NCBI GenBank assembly: GCA_027490555.1
Contig: JAIXXW010000236.1
Coordinates: 1 to 21,090, forward strand
Source: Comamonadaceae bacterium
GTDB lineage: Bacteria; Pseudomonadota; Gammaproteobacteria; Burkholderiales; Burkholderiaceae_C
Length of the DNA: 21,090 nucleotides
Direction: 5' to 3'
Position numbers and translations under genes: made by a program. The notes below the pieces were generated by a model. It was not told the origin of the DNA. It saw nothing but the letters and a program-made list of their open reading frames with translations, and did not search any database. Shown here piece by piece: positions 1 through 7,302 of the stretch. How positions within the stretch are numbered: the stretch's first letter is position 1; the number at the start of each line of letters is the position of its first letter.

Positions 1-1
1 C

Positions 2-355
2 ACCGACCGCACGCCCGAAATCATCCTGACTTTGCAACCAGCCAAACTGAGCATCAAGGGAGAGTCCTACCCCGAGGACGTCTCGGCCTTTTATGGCCAA
101 GTCATCCAGGCGGTGAACACCCTGGTCCAATCCCCTGCAGGCCATTTGGACGTTGCGATCGAACTCATCTACATCAACAGCTCCAGCATCAAGGCGCTGT
201 TCAGAATTTTTGAAGGCTTCGATGATTACAGGAAAAAAGACCAGACGGTCTCGATTGCTTGGGCGGCAGATCCGGACGATGACATCATGCAAGAGCTGGG
301 CGAAGATTTCATGGACCGCTTCCCCCATTTAACCATCCAGACCGTCTCCCCTTGA
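2..355 (+). CDS. siaC: SiaC-family regulatory phosphoprotein (5' truncated by window edge)
   Basis: The reading frame is open from the first base, so the true start lies a few codons outside the window; the TTG at 32 is internal. The visible 117 residues begin TDRTPEIIL and contain the family hallmark GESYPED (residues 20-26), then an INSSS segment (58-62) and a C-terminal alpha/beta tail. In Pseudomonas SiaC, a small phosphoprotein of about this size, a Thr near position 68 is phosphorylated by SiaB and dephosphorylated by SiaA; unphosphorylated SiaC binds and activates its cyclase partner. The equivalent segment here reads N-S-S-S, so Ser probably takes the Thr place. The stop codon overlaps the start of the cyclase gene, which implies coupled translation and a physical partnership. 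Family assignment is firm; the exact role is inferred from Sia systems. Confidence 0.85.
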   Translation, partial: TDRTPEIILTLQPAKLSIKGESYPEDVSAFYGQVIQAVNTLVQSPAGHLDVAIELIYINSSSIKALFRIFEGFDDYRKKDQTVSIAWAADPDDDIMQELGEDFMDRFPHLTIQTVSP

Positions 356-1398
356 GCAAAGATTCTTTTGACCTCTACGACCGGGAAAAGGCTCTGATTT
401 CAGAGGGTTCAACCCTGCTGGAATCGAAAGACTTGAACACGCTCCAACCTTTCGCGCACAGGCTGTTCGAGGGGTTTGTGAATTTGTTCAATGAAAATCA
501 AAACCTGCTGCGGCATTCGGACCGCCAAGAGCAGCGCTTGGTGAAATTGAACCAGAACCTGAAGGCCCAAACCCAGGAATTGGAACTCAAAAGACAAACC
601 CAGGAATTGCTCTCGCAGCAATTGGCCAAGTATTTGCCCCCCCAAATCATGGCCGCCTTGTTGTCAGGCACCTACCAATCGAAGGTGGCGACACAACGCA
701 AAAAACTGACTGTCTTTTTCAGTGACATTCGCGATTTCACGGCGACCTCCGACCTGCTCCAACCTGAAGCCTTGACCGAGTATTTGAACGAGTACTTCTC
801 GGAAATGACCGCCATTGCCATGGCCCACGGCGCCACCATTGATAAATACATTGGCGATGCCATGATGGTCTTTTTTGGCGACCCCGAAAGCAAAGGCCAC
901 CAGGCCGACGCCCAAGCGTGTGTTCGGATGGCGATGGCCATGCAAGCGCGCATGAAAGAACTGGCAGTCGAATGGAAAAAAAAGGGGTTTGAAAACCCCT
1001 TTGTGATCCGGATCGGCATCAACACCGGTTACTGCAATGTCGGCAATTTCGGCAGTGACCAACGGCTGAGTTACACCATCATCGGCGGCGAGGTCAATCT
1101 GGCCCAACGCCTGGAATCCCATTGCGACCCAGGCGGCATTTTGATGAGTTACGAGACGTATTGCTACGTCCAAGATGTGGTGGACGTGGAAGAGCGCCAG
1201 CCCGTCAAAATGAAGGGCATCGCGCGTGATGTGAAAACCTACGCGGTCTTGGGGCCCAAGCAGATGCCTCCTCTGCAAGCCGTGACCTTCAAGCATGCAG
1301 CGGGCGTCAGCATCGATCTCGATGCGACCACGTTGACCCCTGCTGAACGCCAGCTGTTGGCGGAACAACTGCGGGCGGTGGCCAAACAAATTTCCTGA
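352..1398 (+). CDS. Class III nucleotide cyclase, predicted adenylate cyclase
   Basis: The 348-residue soluble protein has an N-terminal helical region (about 1-110, with a coiled-coil-like Gln/Leu/Lys-rich stretch at 60-92) and a class III cyclase domain (about 115-300). Metal-binding Asp125 (FFSDIRDF) and Asp169 (IGDAMM) are present, as are the transition-state residues Asn249 and Arg253 (VNLAQR). The specificity pair is Lys165 (DKYIGD) and Thr242 (YTIIG), the arrangement of bacterial adenylate cyclases rather than guanylate cyclases. The start is TTG at 352, inside the SiaC stop codon; the first ATG in frame is too late, at residue 100. No transmembrane segment is seen. The place in the operon matches SiaD, the cyclase partner of SiaC, although SiaD is a GGDEF enzyme. 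The N-terminal helices are the likely SiaC-binding part (inference). Confidence 0.9.
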   Translation: MSKDSFDLYDREKALISEGSTLLESKDLNTLQPFAHRLFEGFVNLFNENQNLLRHSDRQEQRLVKLNQNLKAQTQELELKRQTQELLSQQLAKYLPPQIMAALLSGTYQSKVATQRKKLTVFFSDIRDFTATSDLLQPEALTEYLNEYFSEMTAIAMAHGATIDKYIGDAMMVFFGDPESKGHQADAQACVRMAMAMQARMKELAVEWKKKGFENPFVIRIGINTGYCNVGNFGSDQRLSYTIIGGEVNLAQRLESHCDPGGILMSYETYCYVQDVVDVEERQPVKMKGIARDVKTYAVLGPKQMPPLQAVTFKHAAGVSIDLDATTLTPAERQLLAEQLRAVAKQIS

Positions 1399-1427
1399 GC
1401 AAGCCAACATCCCCAAGGAAAGAAGCC

Positions 1428-2972
1428 ATGATCAACTTAGCGGACTCGCCGATCAAAGTTTATGGGGCCTTCTTTGCGGCAGCCGTTGAAACGCTCAAAG
1501 AATTCAACCACTTGGGCCAGGCGGTTTTGGCCCAACACAACATCGACTCGATTGACCGAACGGTTTTTTACCCCAATCAGCTGCGGGTCGACTTGTTTCA
1601 AGCGGTTTACGAGCGGTTTGGCGATGCGGGATTGACCTGGATTGGCTTGGAGTCGCCCAGGCAGTTCATTTCGACGGAAGATCTCCACCAATCACCGAGT
1701 TGGCTGCGGCTGAACGCGCCCGAATTCAAAATCGACGACACACTGAGCCACAACCCGCTTGCACTGGATGCGTTTTTTCAGAGATTTTTGCAAGCCTATT
1801 GCGAAGAGGTGACCAAGATTTTGGTGGCTTCCACGCAAGATGCCGATTACCCTGTCGGGCAGTTTTTGCGCCGACATCCCTCGGGTTTGCCCCTGCACTA
1901 CCTGGTGCTGCTCAACTCCAAATTGCCCAAGACCTATGCCCTTTGGTCGCGCGGCACCGTTCAGTACAACTTGCGTCAGTATTTGCCAGAGGGATGGGAT
2001 TTCCAGATCACGCTCAACCAGGAACTGACCCAGGAGTTGGTTTCTCATTCGGAGTATTTTTTTGATTTGGTGATCAAGCCCATGGCGGCCGATCAAAATC
2101 GGGCTTACTGCACTTTGAAGGACCGACTCGACTGCAGAGAGGCCCTCCTGAAAGCGGCCTTGGACCAAACCTTCAAGCAAGAGCAGGCGCTCAAACGTGT
2201 CCATGAAAAAACCATGGAGTCCATTCGGTATGCAGCAGCCGTACAACTGAATCAATTGCCCCAAGTCAGCCCCAAGCACGGCTTCCAGGACCTGGCCGTC
2301 CTTTGGGAGCCCAAGGACACCATTGGCGGCGACACCTGGTGGCTGTCCTCAGAAGATTCGCCGGGGCCGGTGACATTGGCCGTGATCGATTGCACCGGCC
2401 ACGGCGTGCCAGGGGCCATGACCGCCATGCTGGTCAGCAACACCCTGTCCCGATTGTTTGCAGAAAATCCCTTTTGCACGTTGGAAGCCGCCGCCGCAGG
2501 CATAGGCCAGGCTTTGGCGCAATCCTTTGGCAGTTTCGACAAAAACAGCGATGTGGCCAACGGCTGCGATTTGCTGTTGATTCAGCAGGTGCCCTCATCT
2601 CAGCAGTTGCGCTTGGGACTGGCGGGGATCGATGTGATGCACCTTCGGCGCGCACAGCAGCGCCTGGATTGGATCGAGTCTCCCCGCAACGGCATTTCAG
2701 CCAAGCCTGGCAGCGACCTTCCGATGGCGATTCGTCACATCGACTGTTCTGAAGGTGACCGCTTGCTGATCACCACCGACGGACTGACCGATCAAGTGGG
2801 TGGCGAAGAAAGACCGCGTTCCTTTGGTTATGGCCGAACAAAAGCCATTTTCGAGTCGACCCAGGACCAATCGGTCCATGAGGTCGTGAAAAGTCTGCGC
2901 GACGCGATGGACACCTGGCGCGGCATTCACGAACGGCGAGACGATGTGACCCTGGTCTGTATCGACCTTTGA
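1428..2972 (+). CDS. PP2C/SpoIIE-type serine/threonine phosphatase, SiaA-like
   Basis: The 514-residue protein has a C-terminal PP2C/SpoIIE domain (about 265-514) preceded by a helical linker with the usual ESIRYAAAVQ signature. Metal-binding acidic residues are visible: Asp302 (IGGDTWW), Asp321 (DCTGHGVPGAM), Asp451 (TTDGLTDQ) and the RDDVTL motif (505-506). The N-terminal half (about 1-240) is not a membrane HAMP sensor as in Pseudomonas SiaA; it looks soluble and I do not recognise its fold. The ATG at 1428 follows an AAGGA ribosome-binding site, 29 bp after the cyclase stop. By analogy it would dephosphorylate the SiaC protein and so switch on the cyclase in response to whatever the N-terminal region senses. 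A SiaB-type kinase is not in the window and may lie just upstream. Confidence 0.88.
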   Translation: MINLADSPIKVYGAFFAAAVETLKEFNHLGQAVLAQHNIDSIDRTVFYPNQLRVDLFQAVYERFGDAGLTWIGLESPRQFISTEDLHQSPSWLRLNAPEFKIDDTLSHNPLALDAFFQRFLQAYCEEVTKILVASTQDADYPVGQFLRRHPSGLPLHYLVLLNSKLPKTYALWSRGTVQYNLRQYLPEGWDFQITLNQELTQELVSHSEYFFDLVIKPMAADQNRAYCTLKDRLDCREALLKAALDQTFKQEQALKRVHEKTMESIRYAAAVQLNQLPQVSPKHGFQDLAVLWEPKDTIGGDTWWLSSEDSPGPVTLAVIDCTGHGVPGAMTAMLVSNTLSRLFAENPFCTLEAAAAGIGQALAQSFGSFDKNSDVANGCDLLLIQQVPSSQQLRLGLAGIDVMHLRRAQQRLDWIESPRNGISAKPGSDLPMAIRHIDCSEGDRLLITTDGLTDQVGGEERPRSFGYGRTKAIFESTQDQSVHEVVKSLRDAMDTWRGIHERRDDVTLVCIDL

Positions 2973-3373
2973 AGAGATGTCCTCACGGCAATGCGCCGCC
3001 TTGGTAGATGAGGGATTGATTTTGGTGCACGGCTCCTGCTGCTGTGAGCGAGGATCCTTCACACCATCCGGTGCAGTGCATTGAGAGTCATCGGATGGAT
3101 AAGGCCTCGAGCCCATCAACCGACCTGTAACACCTTCGAAGCAGGCCCTCGCAGTCGCCCGGTCAATTGGCCTCGTGACTTGCTGCGACATCAAGAGCGG
3201 AAAATCAACAGCGGTGAGCCTCAAATCGCTTTGTGACGAATGCATCTGATGCAAATTGACCAACACCCGACACTGAGCCAAGGTCTTTCTCTTGGTTGTT
3301 GATCGAGATCATCCAGACTGGTGGATGCGGTGGCTGAACCCAGGAGCAAGGTGGGCTTGGCCTGTATGGAGAG
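2973..3373. other. 401-bp gene-free region between convergent genes, with several dyads
   Basis: No credible gene is seen. The region separates the rightward signalling operon from the leftward catabolic operon, so both transcripts should end here, but no classic stem plus T-run is visible. Dyads seen: CCATCCG/CGGATGG arms at 3064-3070 and 3092-3098, a 13-bp palindrome TGCATC-T-GATGCA at 3241-3253, CCAAG/CTTGG at 3278-3295, and CATCCA/TGGATG with a 6-nt loop at 3310-3327. The last two could act as weak terminators for the leftward operon. Confidence 0.5.
3241..3253. repeat. 13-bp palindrome TGCATC-T-GATGCA
   Basis: A perfect 6-bp inverted repeat around a single T, in the gap between convergent genes. 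It looks like a protein-binding site more than an RNA hairpin because the arms have no loop. No gene start is close by, so its role is unknown. Confidence 0.4.
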
Positions 3374-4447
3374 TCACTCTACCTTTGCACCGGTTTCTTT
3401 GACCACCTTGGCCCATTTGCGAAGTTCCTTCTGGACCAAAGCACTGAATGATTCGGTGCTTCCTGCGGCCACTTCAAAGCCCACGTTGCGGAGTCTGTCT
3501 CGCATGTCTTGCTGTGCTGCGATTTTGTTCACTTCTTCGCGCAATCGGTTGATGACCATGACGGGCGTTGAAGCAGGCACCCAGAGCCCGACCCATGAAT
3601 CGTCCTCAAAACCTGTGAATCCTGCTTCGGCAATGGTGGGCACGTCAGGAATGGCGCTGTTGCGATTTGCGCTGGTGACCGCAAGTCCAATCAGGCGGCC
3701 CGATTTGATCTGCGCAACAGTCGGTGGGAGCGCGGCAGAAGCAAGCTCTACTTCACCGGCCATTGCGGCTTGCATCAAAGGTGGTATGCCCTTGTAGGGA
3801 ACATGTGTGATCTCAATCTTTCCAAGAACTTTGAACAAATACTCTGCGGACAGCTGCGGTGTAGTTCCAAAACCAGGTGAGCCATACTGCAACTTCTTTC
3901 CTTGTCTTGCTCTGTCCATCACGTCCTTGAGCGAGCGAATGCCACTGGAAGGATTGGCCACAATCACATTGGGTGCAGTTGCCAGAAGAACCACAGGGAC
4001 AAGATCTCTGTCAACATCGTAGCCAAGGTTTTGATACAGGTAAGGCGTCACAGCAAATGCGGTGGAGCTCACGAGCACGGTGTAACCGTCTCCTGGTGCT
4101 TTTGCGACGGCTTGGATGGACAGCAGAGAACCTGCGCCTGCGCGGTTGTCCACAACAACGGGCTGTCCCCAGCTCTCGGCTAATTTTTGAGCAAAAAGCC
4201 GTCCGACCACATCCTGTGGACTGCCAATTGAAGCAGTGACAAACTTCACCGGCTTGCTGGGGTATGACTGTGCTGCTGCTTGAAAACTGAGCGTCATCGC
4301 AAATACAAAAAACAAGCTCCAGAACCTGTGGAATGGATGGTGAGGAGGCCTTGATACGCTTTGAACTGACGGCGTCAAGGACCGAAAAAGATTCAAGTGA
4401 AGTGCAGGCGTTTTCTCAGGTCTGAGGTATTCAAAGAAATCACGCAT
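3374..4447 (-). CDS. Bug/TctC-family periplasmic substrate-binding protein
   Basis: The 357-residue protein matches the tripartite-tricarboxylate-transporter receptor (Bug) family: the mature N-terminus YPSKPVKFV, then a GSPQDVVGRLFAQKL segment, VVVDNRAGAG, the VPYKGIPPLMQA segment, and the C-terminal region with DVPTIAEAGF. Such proteins bind carboxylates, including aromatic acids, in the periplasm. The start at 4447 is chosen because AGGAG lies 8 nt upstream and because it overlaps the previous stop by 8 bp. A longer frame upstream merely reads antiframe through the CoxG-like gene. The signal-peptide core is at residues 42-58, behind an unusually long 40-residue N-terminal stretch. No TctA/TctB membrane partners are in the window, so it is an orphan receptor. 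Last gene of the leftward operon; ligand unknown but probably the pathway substrate. Confidence 0.9.
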   Translation of the reverse strand: MRDFFEYLRPEKTPALHLNLFRSLTPSVQSVSRPPHHPFHRFWSLFFVFAMTLSFQAAAQSYPSKPVKFVTASIGSPQDVVGRLFAQKLAESWGQPVVVDNRAGAGSLLSIQAVAKAPGDGYTVLVSSTAFAVTPYLYQNLGYDVDRDLVPVVLLATAPNVIVANPSSGIRSLKDVMDRARQGKKLQYGSPGFGTTPQLSAEYLFKVLGKIEITHVPYKGIPPLMQAAMAGEVELASAALPPTVAQIKSGRLIGLAVTSANRNSAIPDVPTIAEAGFTGFEDDSWVGLWVPASTPVMVINRLREEVNKIAAQQDMRDRLRNVGFEVAAGSTESFSALVQKELRKWAKVVKETGAKVE

Positions 4448-5006
4448 TGTTTTCTCCTGATTTGTTGGACGCTGCAGACACGCCAACAGATTCGACAGAG
4501 TCTTTTTTCCGCCAACGCAACCCAAGGAACTCTCGCTTGGGTGCTTCATCTTCGTCCACCGGCTGCGGATCCAATTTATTCTTAAAGTTGCTGAAAAATT
4601 CGTTCGCCATGCGCTGGGCAGCCATGTCCACCAGGCGCTGTCCGATCTGCGCGATCTTTCCGCCGACCGAGGCCTCAGCGCTGTAGTGGAGCGTGGATGC
4701 CTCAAGGCCTGTTGATTCCAAGCGGACGGTGGCTCGCCCCTGGCCGTGTCCAGCAACACCACCTTGCCCCTCGAAATCAATTTCATAGGAAGTGGGTGGT
4801 GAAAGATGCGAGAGCATCAAACGCCCCTTGAAACGCGCCCGAACAGGACCTATGCTGGCCAGAACAATGAGCTCGAATTGATGCTCTCCAGTTTTTTCAA
4901 GTGACTCACATCCAGGAATACTGGCTTTCAGCGTTTCAAGATCATTCAGTGCCTCCCACGCCGTGGCTTGGTCAACAGGCAGTGGAATTTGGTTGCTGAG
5001 TTTCAT
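4440..5006 (-). CDS. CoxG-like SRPBCC-family protein
   Basis: The 188-residue protein begins with the CoxG-type SRPBCC domain (about 1-145): PLPVDQATAWEALND, then IPGCESLEK, a central FKGRLMLSHLSPP segment, and GGVAGHGQGRATVRL. CoxG proteins accompany molybdenum hydroxylases of the CO-dehydrogenase/xanthine-dehydrogenase family and are thought to help link them to the membrane. The tail (about 146-188) is polar and charged with a basic RWRKK patch and no clear transmembrane helix. It lies in the leftward operon, 11 bp after the FAD monooxygenase and overlapping the binding-protein gene by 8 bp, while the Mo-hydroxylase subunits are in the opposite operon. This supports the two operons being one functional unit. 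Family firm, exact role inferred. Confidence 0.88.
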   Translation of the reverse strand: MKLSNQIPLPVDQATAWEALNDLETLKASIPGCESLEKTGEHQFELIVLASIGPVRARFKGRLMLSHLSPPTSYEIDFEGQGGVAGHGQGRATVRLESTGLEASTLHYSAEASVGGKIAQIGQRLVDMAAQRMANEFFSNFKNKLDPQPVDEDEAPKREFLGLRWRKKDSVESVGVSAASNKSGENNA

Positions 5007-5017
5007 CTTTTGGCGGG

Positions 5018-6142
5018 TCAGATGGGTTGTGCGAGCGCTTGAAGTGAATGCTCTACCAGGTTTGTCTGCGCATCTATGGGCGCGCGCATCTGCTCGCGGC
5101 GTCCGATTTCAAGCGAGTTCTCGACAACCAGCCTGCAACGCTCGTAACGCCTGGACATGAAGCCAGCCAGTGCCTCTTCCAGAGTAGAACTTTTTGCAAG
5201 CTCCGCAGCCAGTACCAGGGCATCTTCCACGGCAAGTCCTGCCCCCGATGCCAATTGAGGGGTTGTGGGATGCGCTGCATCACCAATCAAGATGCATCTT
5301 CCTTTCTGCCAAGGCCGTGGCAGCAAGAATCCTTCAAGTGGTCGCAGAACGATTTGTGAAGCTGGCCCCAGGGAATTGCGAATATCCGAGAGAATTCCGC
5401 CGTAAATCTCCATCAGTCGGCGGAGTTCGGTTACCAACTCGTTGTCGCTGAGGATGCCTCGCTTGGGCGTTGTTTCCAACAGGAACATGTACATCTGATC
5501 CTTTGACACTGGGGTCAGCCCGGCCTTGCACGGCCCCCCCAAGAAAAAGTGGCGTCGATCGATCATGGGGGGTCTTGGTGCCACAATCCGCCAAACACAT
5601 TGCCCTGTGTAGACCGGCTTGGGGGCTGTAGGGAAAAGCAAATCTCGAATTCGGGAAAAAACGCCATCCGCGCCAACGAGAAGGTCATACCGTCCTGAGC
5701 TGCCATCCGAAAACACCACTTCAACCGCGTCATCGGCGTGGGTGATGGTATTGACTGTGATTCCCAGACGCACATCAGCGCCCAATTGCAGTGTGCGTTT
5801 GGACAGCAATTGATGCAAAAAGGGGCGCATGATGCCACCGCTGCCAGGTACATCCTCATCAGCGATCACGGGCGTTGGTACCACATGCAAGGGCTTGCCA
5901 TTCACGTCGCAGACCTGAATTCCGCTGCCTGTGTAAGCATGCGTGATCACCTCGGAAAGAATTCCAAGTGCTTTAAAAGCCCTGAGCGTGGGGCCGGTGA
6001 TCGTGATGCCCGCACCATACACCCGCCATTGCGGGTCAAGGTCAATCAAGGTCACCTGGATGCCCAAATTCCTCAGAGTGATGGCTGCCGACATCCCTCC
6101 GATGCCACCACCTACGATCAGAGCAGTTTTGACATGTGTCAT
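5018..6142 (-). CDS. FAD-dependent aromatic monooxygenase (salicylate-hydroxylase-like class A flavoprotein)
   Basis: The 374-residue protein shows all three class A flavin hydroxylase signatures: the GGGIGG Rossmann motif (11-16) with Asp34 at the end of strand 2 for the FAD ribose, the DG motif (Asp159-Gly160, GADGVFSRIRD) and the GD motif (Gly287-Asp288, ILIGDAAHPTTP). Length fits single-component NAD(P)H-dependent hydroxylases such as salicylate, 3-hydroxybenzoate 6- and 6-hydroxynicotinate 3-monooxygenases. Such enzymes add a hydroxyl, sometimes with loss of a carboxylate, next to an existing ring hydroxyl. Here that would create the ortho-diol needed by the LigAB-type dioxygenase of the rightward operon. 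It starts 23 bp after the BKACE gene stop. The substrate cannot be read from sequence. Confidence 0.9.
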   Translation of the reverse strand: MTHVKTALIVGGGIGGMSAAITLRNLGIQVTLIDLDPQWRVYGAGITITGPTLRAFKALGILSEVITHAYTGSGIQVCDVNGKPLHVVPTPVIADEDVPGSGGIMRPFLHQLLSKRTLQLGADVRLGITVNTITHADDAVEVVFSDGSSGRYDLLVGADGVFSRIRDLLFPTAPKPVYTGQCVWRIVAPRPPMIDRRHFFLGGPCKAGLTPVSKDQMYMFLLETTPKRGILSDNELVTELRRLMEIYGGILSDIRNSLGPASQIVLRPLEGFLLPRPWQKGRCILIGDAAHPTTPQLASGAGLAVEDALVLAAELAKSSTLEEALAGFMSRRYERCRLVVENSLEIGRREQMRAPIDAQTNLVEHSLQALAQPI

Positions 6143-6165
6143 GTGGGTTGGTTCTTTCGAGAGTT

Positions 6166-7017
6166 TCAGTTCCTCAGGCCATAAATGCGCTTTGCATGCC
6201 CTAAGGATGCAGTTCCGCGCCCAACAGACTCTGCGAGGTCTTGGACAATTCCAGCCAGATCGGATGTGCCATGGGCCAGTGTTCCATCGGGCAAATGCAG
6301 GTTGTTCTCAAAACCAACCCGAACATGTCCACCCAATCCGATGGCAGCAGCCATGCACCTGGCCTCACTCAGACCAAAAGCGCAAACAGACCACGGCCAA
6401 TCCTGCGGCCAACCGCTGAGAAATGCCAAGAGATCCATGGGCGCAGATTGCTGATCTGCGCTGTAGCGACCGAGAACAAAAAGACAGTTGGGTTTGTCTA
6501 TGCCAATGATTCCCGTCTCCACCAGAGTCTGCAGTTGACGTGCTTCCTCTGGCGTGTACAGGATGAACTGAAGTGCAATGCCCTGGCGCTTTGACCAGTC
6601 AAAGAAATTTGCTGCACGCGAAAGAAAATCCTCATTCGGAATGAGTTCTCTCAATGCAACCGATGCCGCCTGAGGGCAAAGACTTTTGACCACATCGATC
6701 TGTTGTGATGGCTCATACATGCCCACAGCTTCTGTCGTGATCTGAACGATCAACTCGCCTCCGACTTTTCGTTCAATTGCATCCATTGCGTTTTGGTAAC
6801 GCCGCGGATCCAAGCTGTGTCTGCCGTCATCGTCACGCACATGCAGGTGAAGAACGGTGGCGCCCGTTTGAGCACAAGCCAGCGCCTCCAGGGCGATTTC
6901 CTCCGGTGTGATTGGCAATCGGGGGTGATCTTTTTGGGTGCGACGAGCACCGTTTGGTGCCACGCAAACGACAACGGGTTCGCTCAGAGCTGTATTGGCC
7001 TGTGTATGGACATTCAT
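6166..7017 (-). CDS. BKACE (DUF849) family beta-keto acid cleavage enzyme
   Basis: The 283-residue protein has the BKACE fold markers: an NGARR segment (22-26), LPITPEEIA (34-42), the zinc-binding HLHVRD motif (His57, His59) and GHVRVGFENN (230-239) with Arg233 and zinc-ligand Glu237. BKACE enzymes split a beta-keto acid with acetyl-CoA into acetoacetate plus an acyl-CoA. Compared with Kce, the Asp after the zinc Glu is Asn238 here, and the early active-site Glu (Glu14 in Kce) is replaced by the Arg-containing NGARR stretch, so this is a different specificity group. It is the first gene of the leftward operon and would act late, on a keto acid released after ring opening. Start ATG at 7017; no strong ribosome-binding site is visible. 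Confidence 0.88.
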   Translation of the reverse strand: MNVHTQANTALSEPVVVCVAPNGARRTQKDHPRLPITPEEIALEALACAQTGATVLHLHVRDDDGRHSLDPRRYQNAMDAIERKVGGELIVQITTEAVGMYEPSQQIDVVKSLCPQAASVALRELIPNEDFLSRAANFFDWSKRQGIALQFILYTPEEARQLQTLVETGIIGIDKPNCLFVLGRYSADQQSAPMDLLAFLSGWPQDWPWSVCAFGLSEARCMAAAIGLGGHVRVGFENNLHLPDGTLAHGTSDLAGIVQDLAESVGRGTASLGHAKRIYGLRN

Positions 7018-7302
7018 CTTGAATGATGCGTTGAATAGACAGTGAATTAGGCGATGCAGACCATTGAGAGGTCAATGCAACGGGCGAACCTTCGCCGAAT
7101 GAGGCAACAAATGCCGCGCGATCAGTCAAGTCAATTGCTCAACACTGAAGCGACTAGTGCAAACCCTAGGGGTGAATGCATTCCCAATCAAGTTCCGTCG
7201 CTGAGGCGGAACATCTCTCGCCACGCTTCATCCTTACGATTCAAAGCCAAAGCATTATTTGCAGGATGTCCTCCTGGTCCATCTTCATTTCAACCGATCC
7301 TG
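7018..7302. promoter_or_regulatory. Divergent promoter/operator region between the two catabolic operons
   Basis: This 285-bp gap separates divergent operons, so it must hold promoters for both. Visible dyads: ATTGA-N4-TCAAT at 7063-7076, which fits the general LysR-type operator form; GGCGAA-CC-TTCGCC at 7083-7096; the perfect palindrome GAATGCATTC at 7174-7183; and GTTCCG-N9-CGGAAC at 7192-7212. A TTGACC on the minus strand lies within the first dyad, a possible -35 for the BKACE gene, but no convincing -10 follows. The density of dyads suggests control by one or both regulators at the right end of the cluster. The long reading frame that crosses this gap has no family-like residues before position 7303. 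Confidence 0.6.

Noticed and set aside
664..1416. 250-codon minus-strand frame opposite the cyclase
   Set aside because: The plus strand encodes a complete cyclase with all catalytic residues; the antisense frame shows no family features.
2697..3281. 194-codon minus-strand frame spanning the phosphatase 3' end and the following gap
   Set aside because: Half of it is antisense to the phosphatase, and the part in the gap resembles no protein family I recognise.
4448..4786. Upstream extension of the Bug-protein reading frame to 4786
   Set aside because: These codons lie inside the CoxG-like gene in another frame and read as low-complexity; the ATG at 4447 has a proper ribosome-binding site.
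7054..7302. Longer N-terminus for the DHPON-type hydrolase
   Set aside because: The 83 extra residues are Ser/Arg-rich and unlike the family, and this stretch is needed as the divergent control region.
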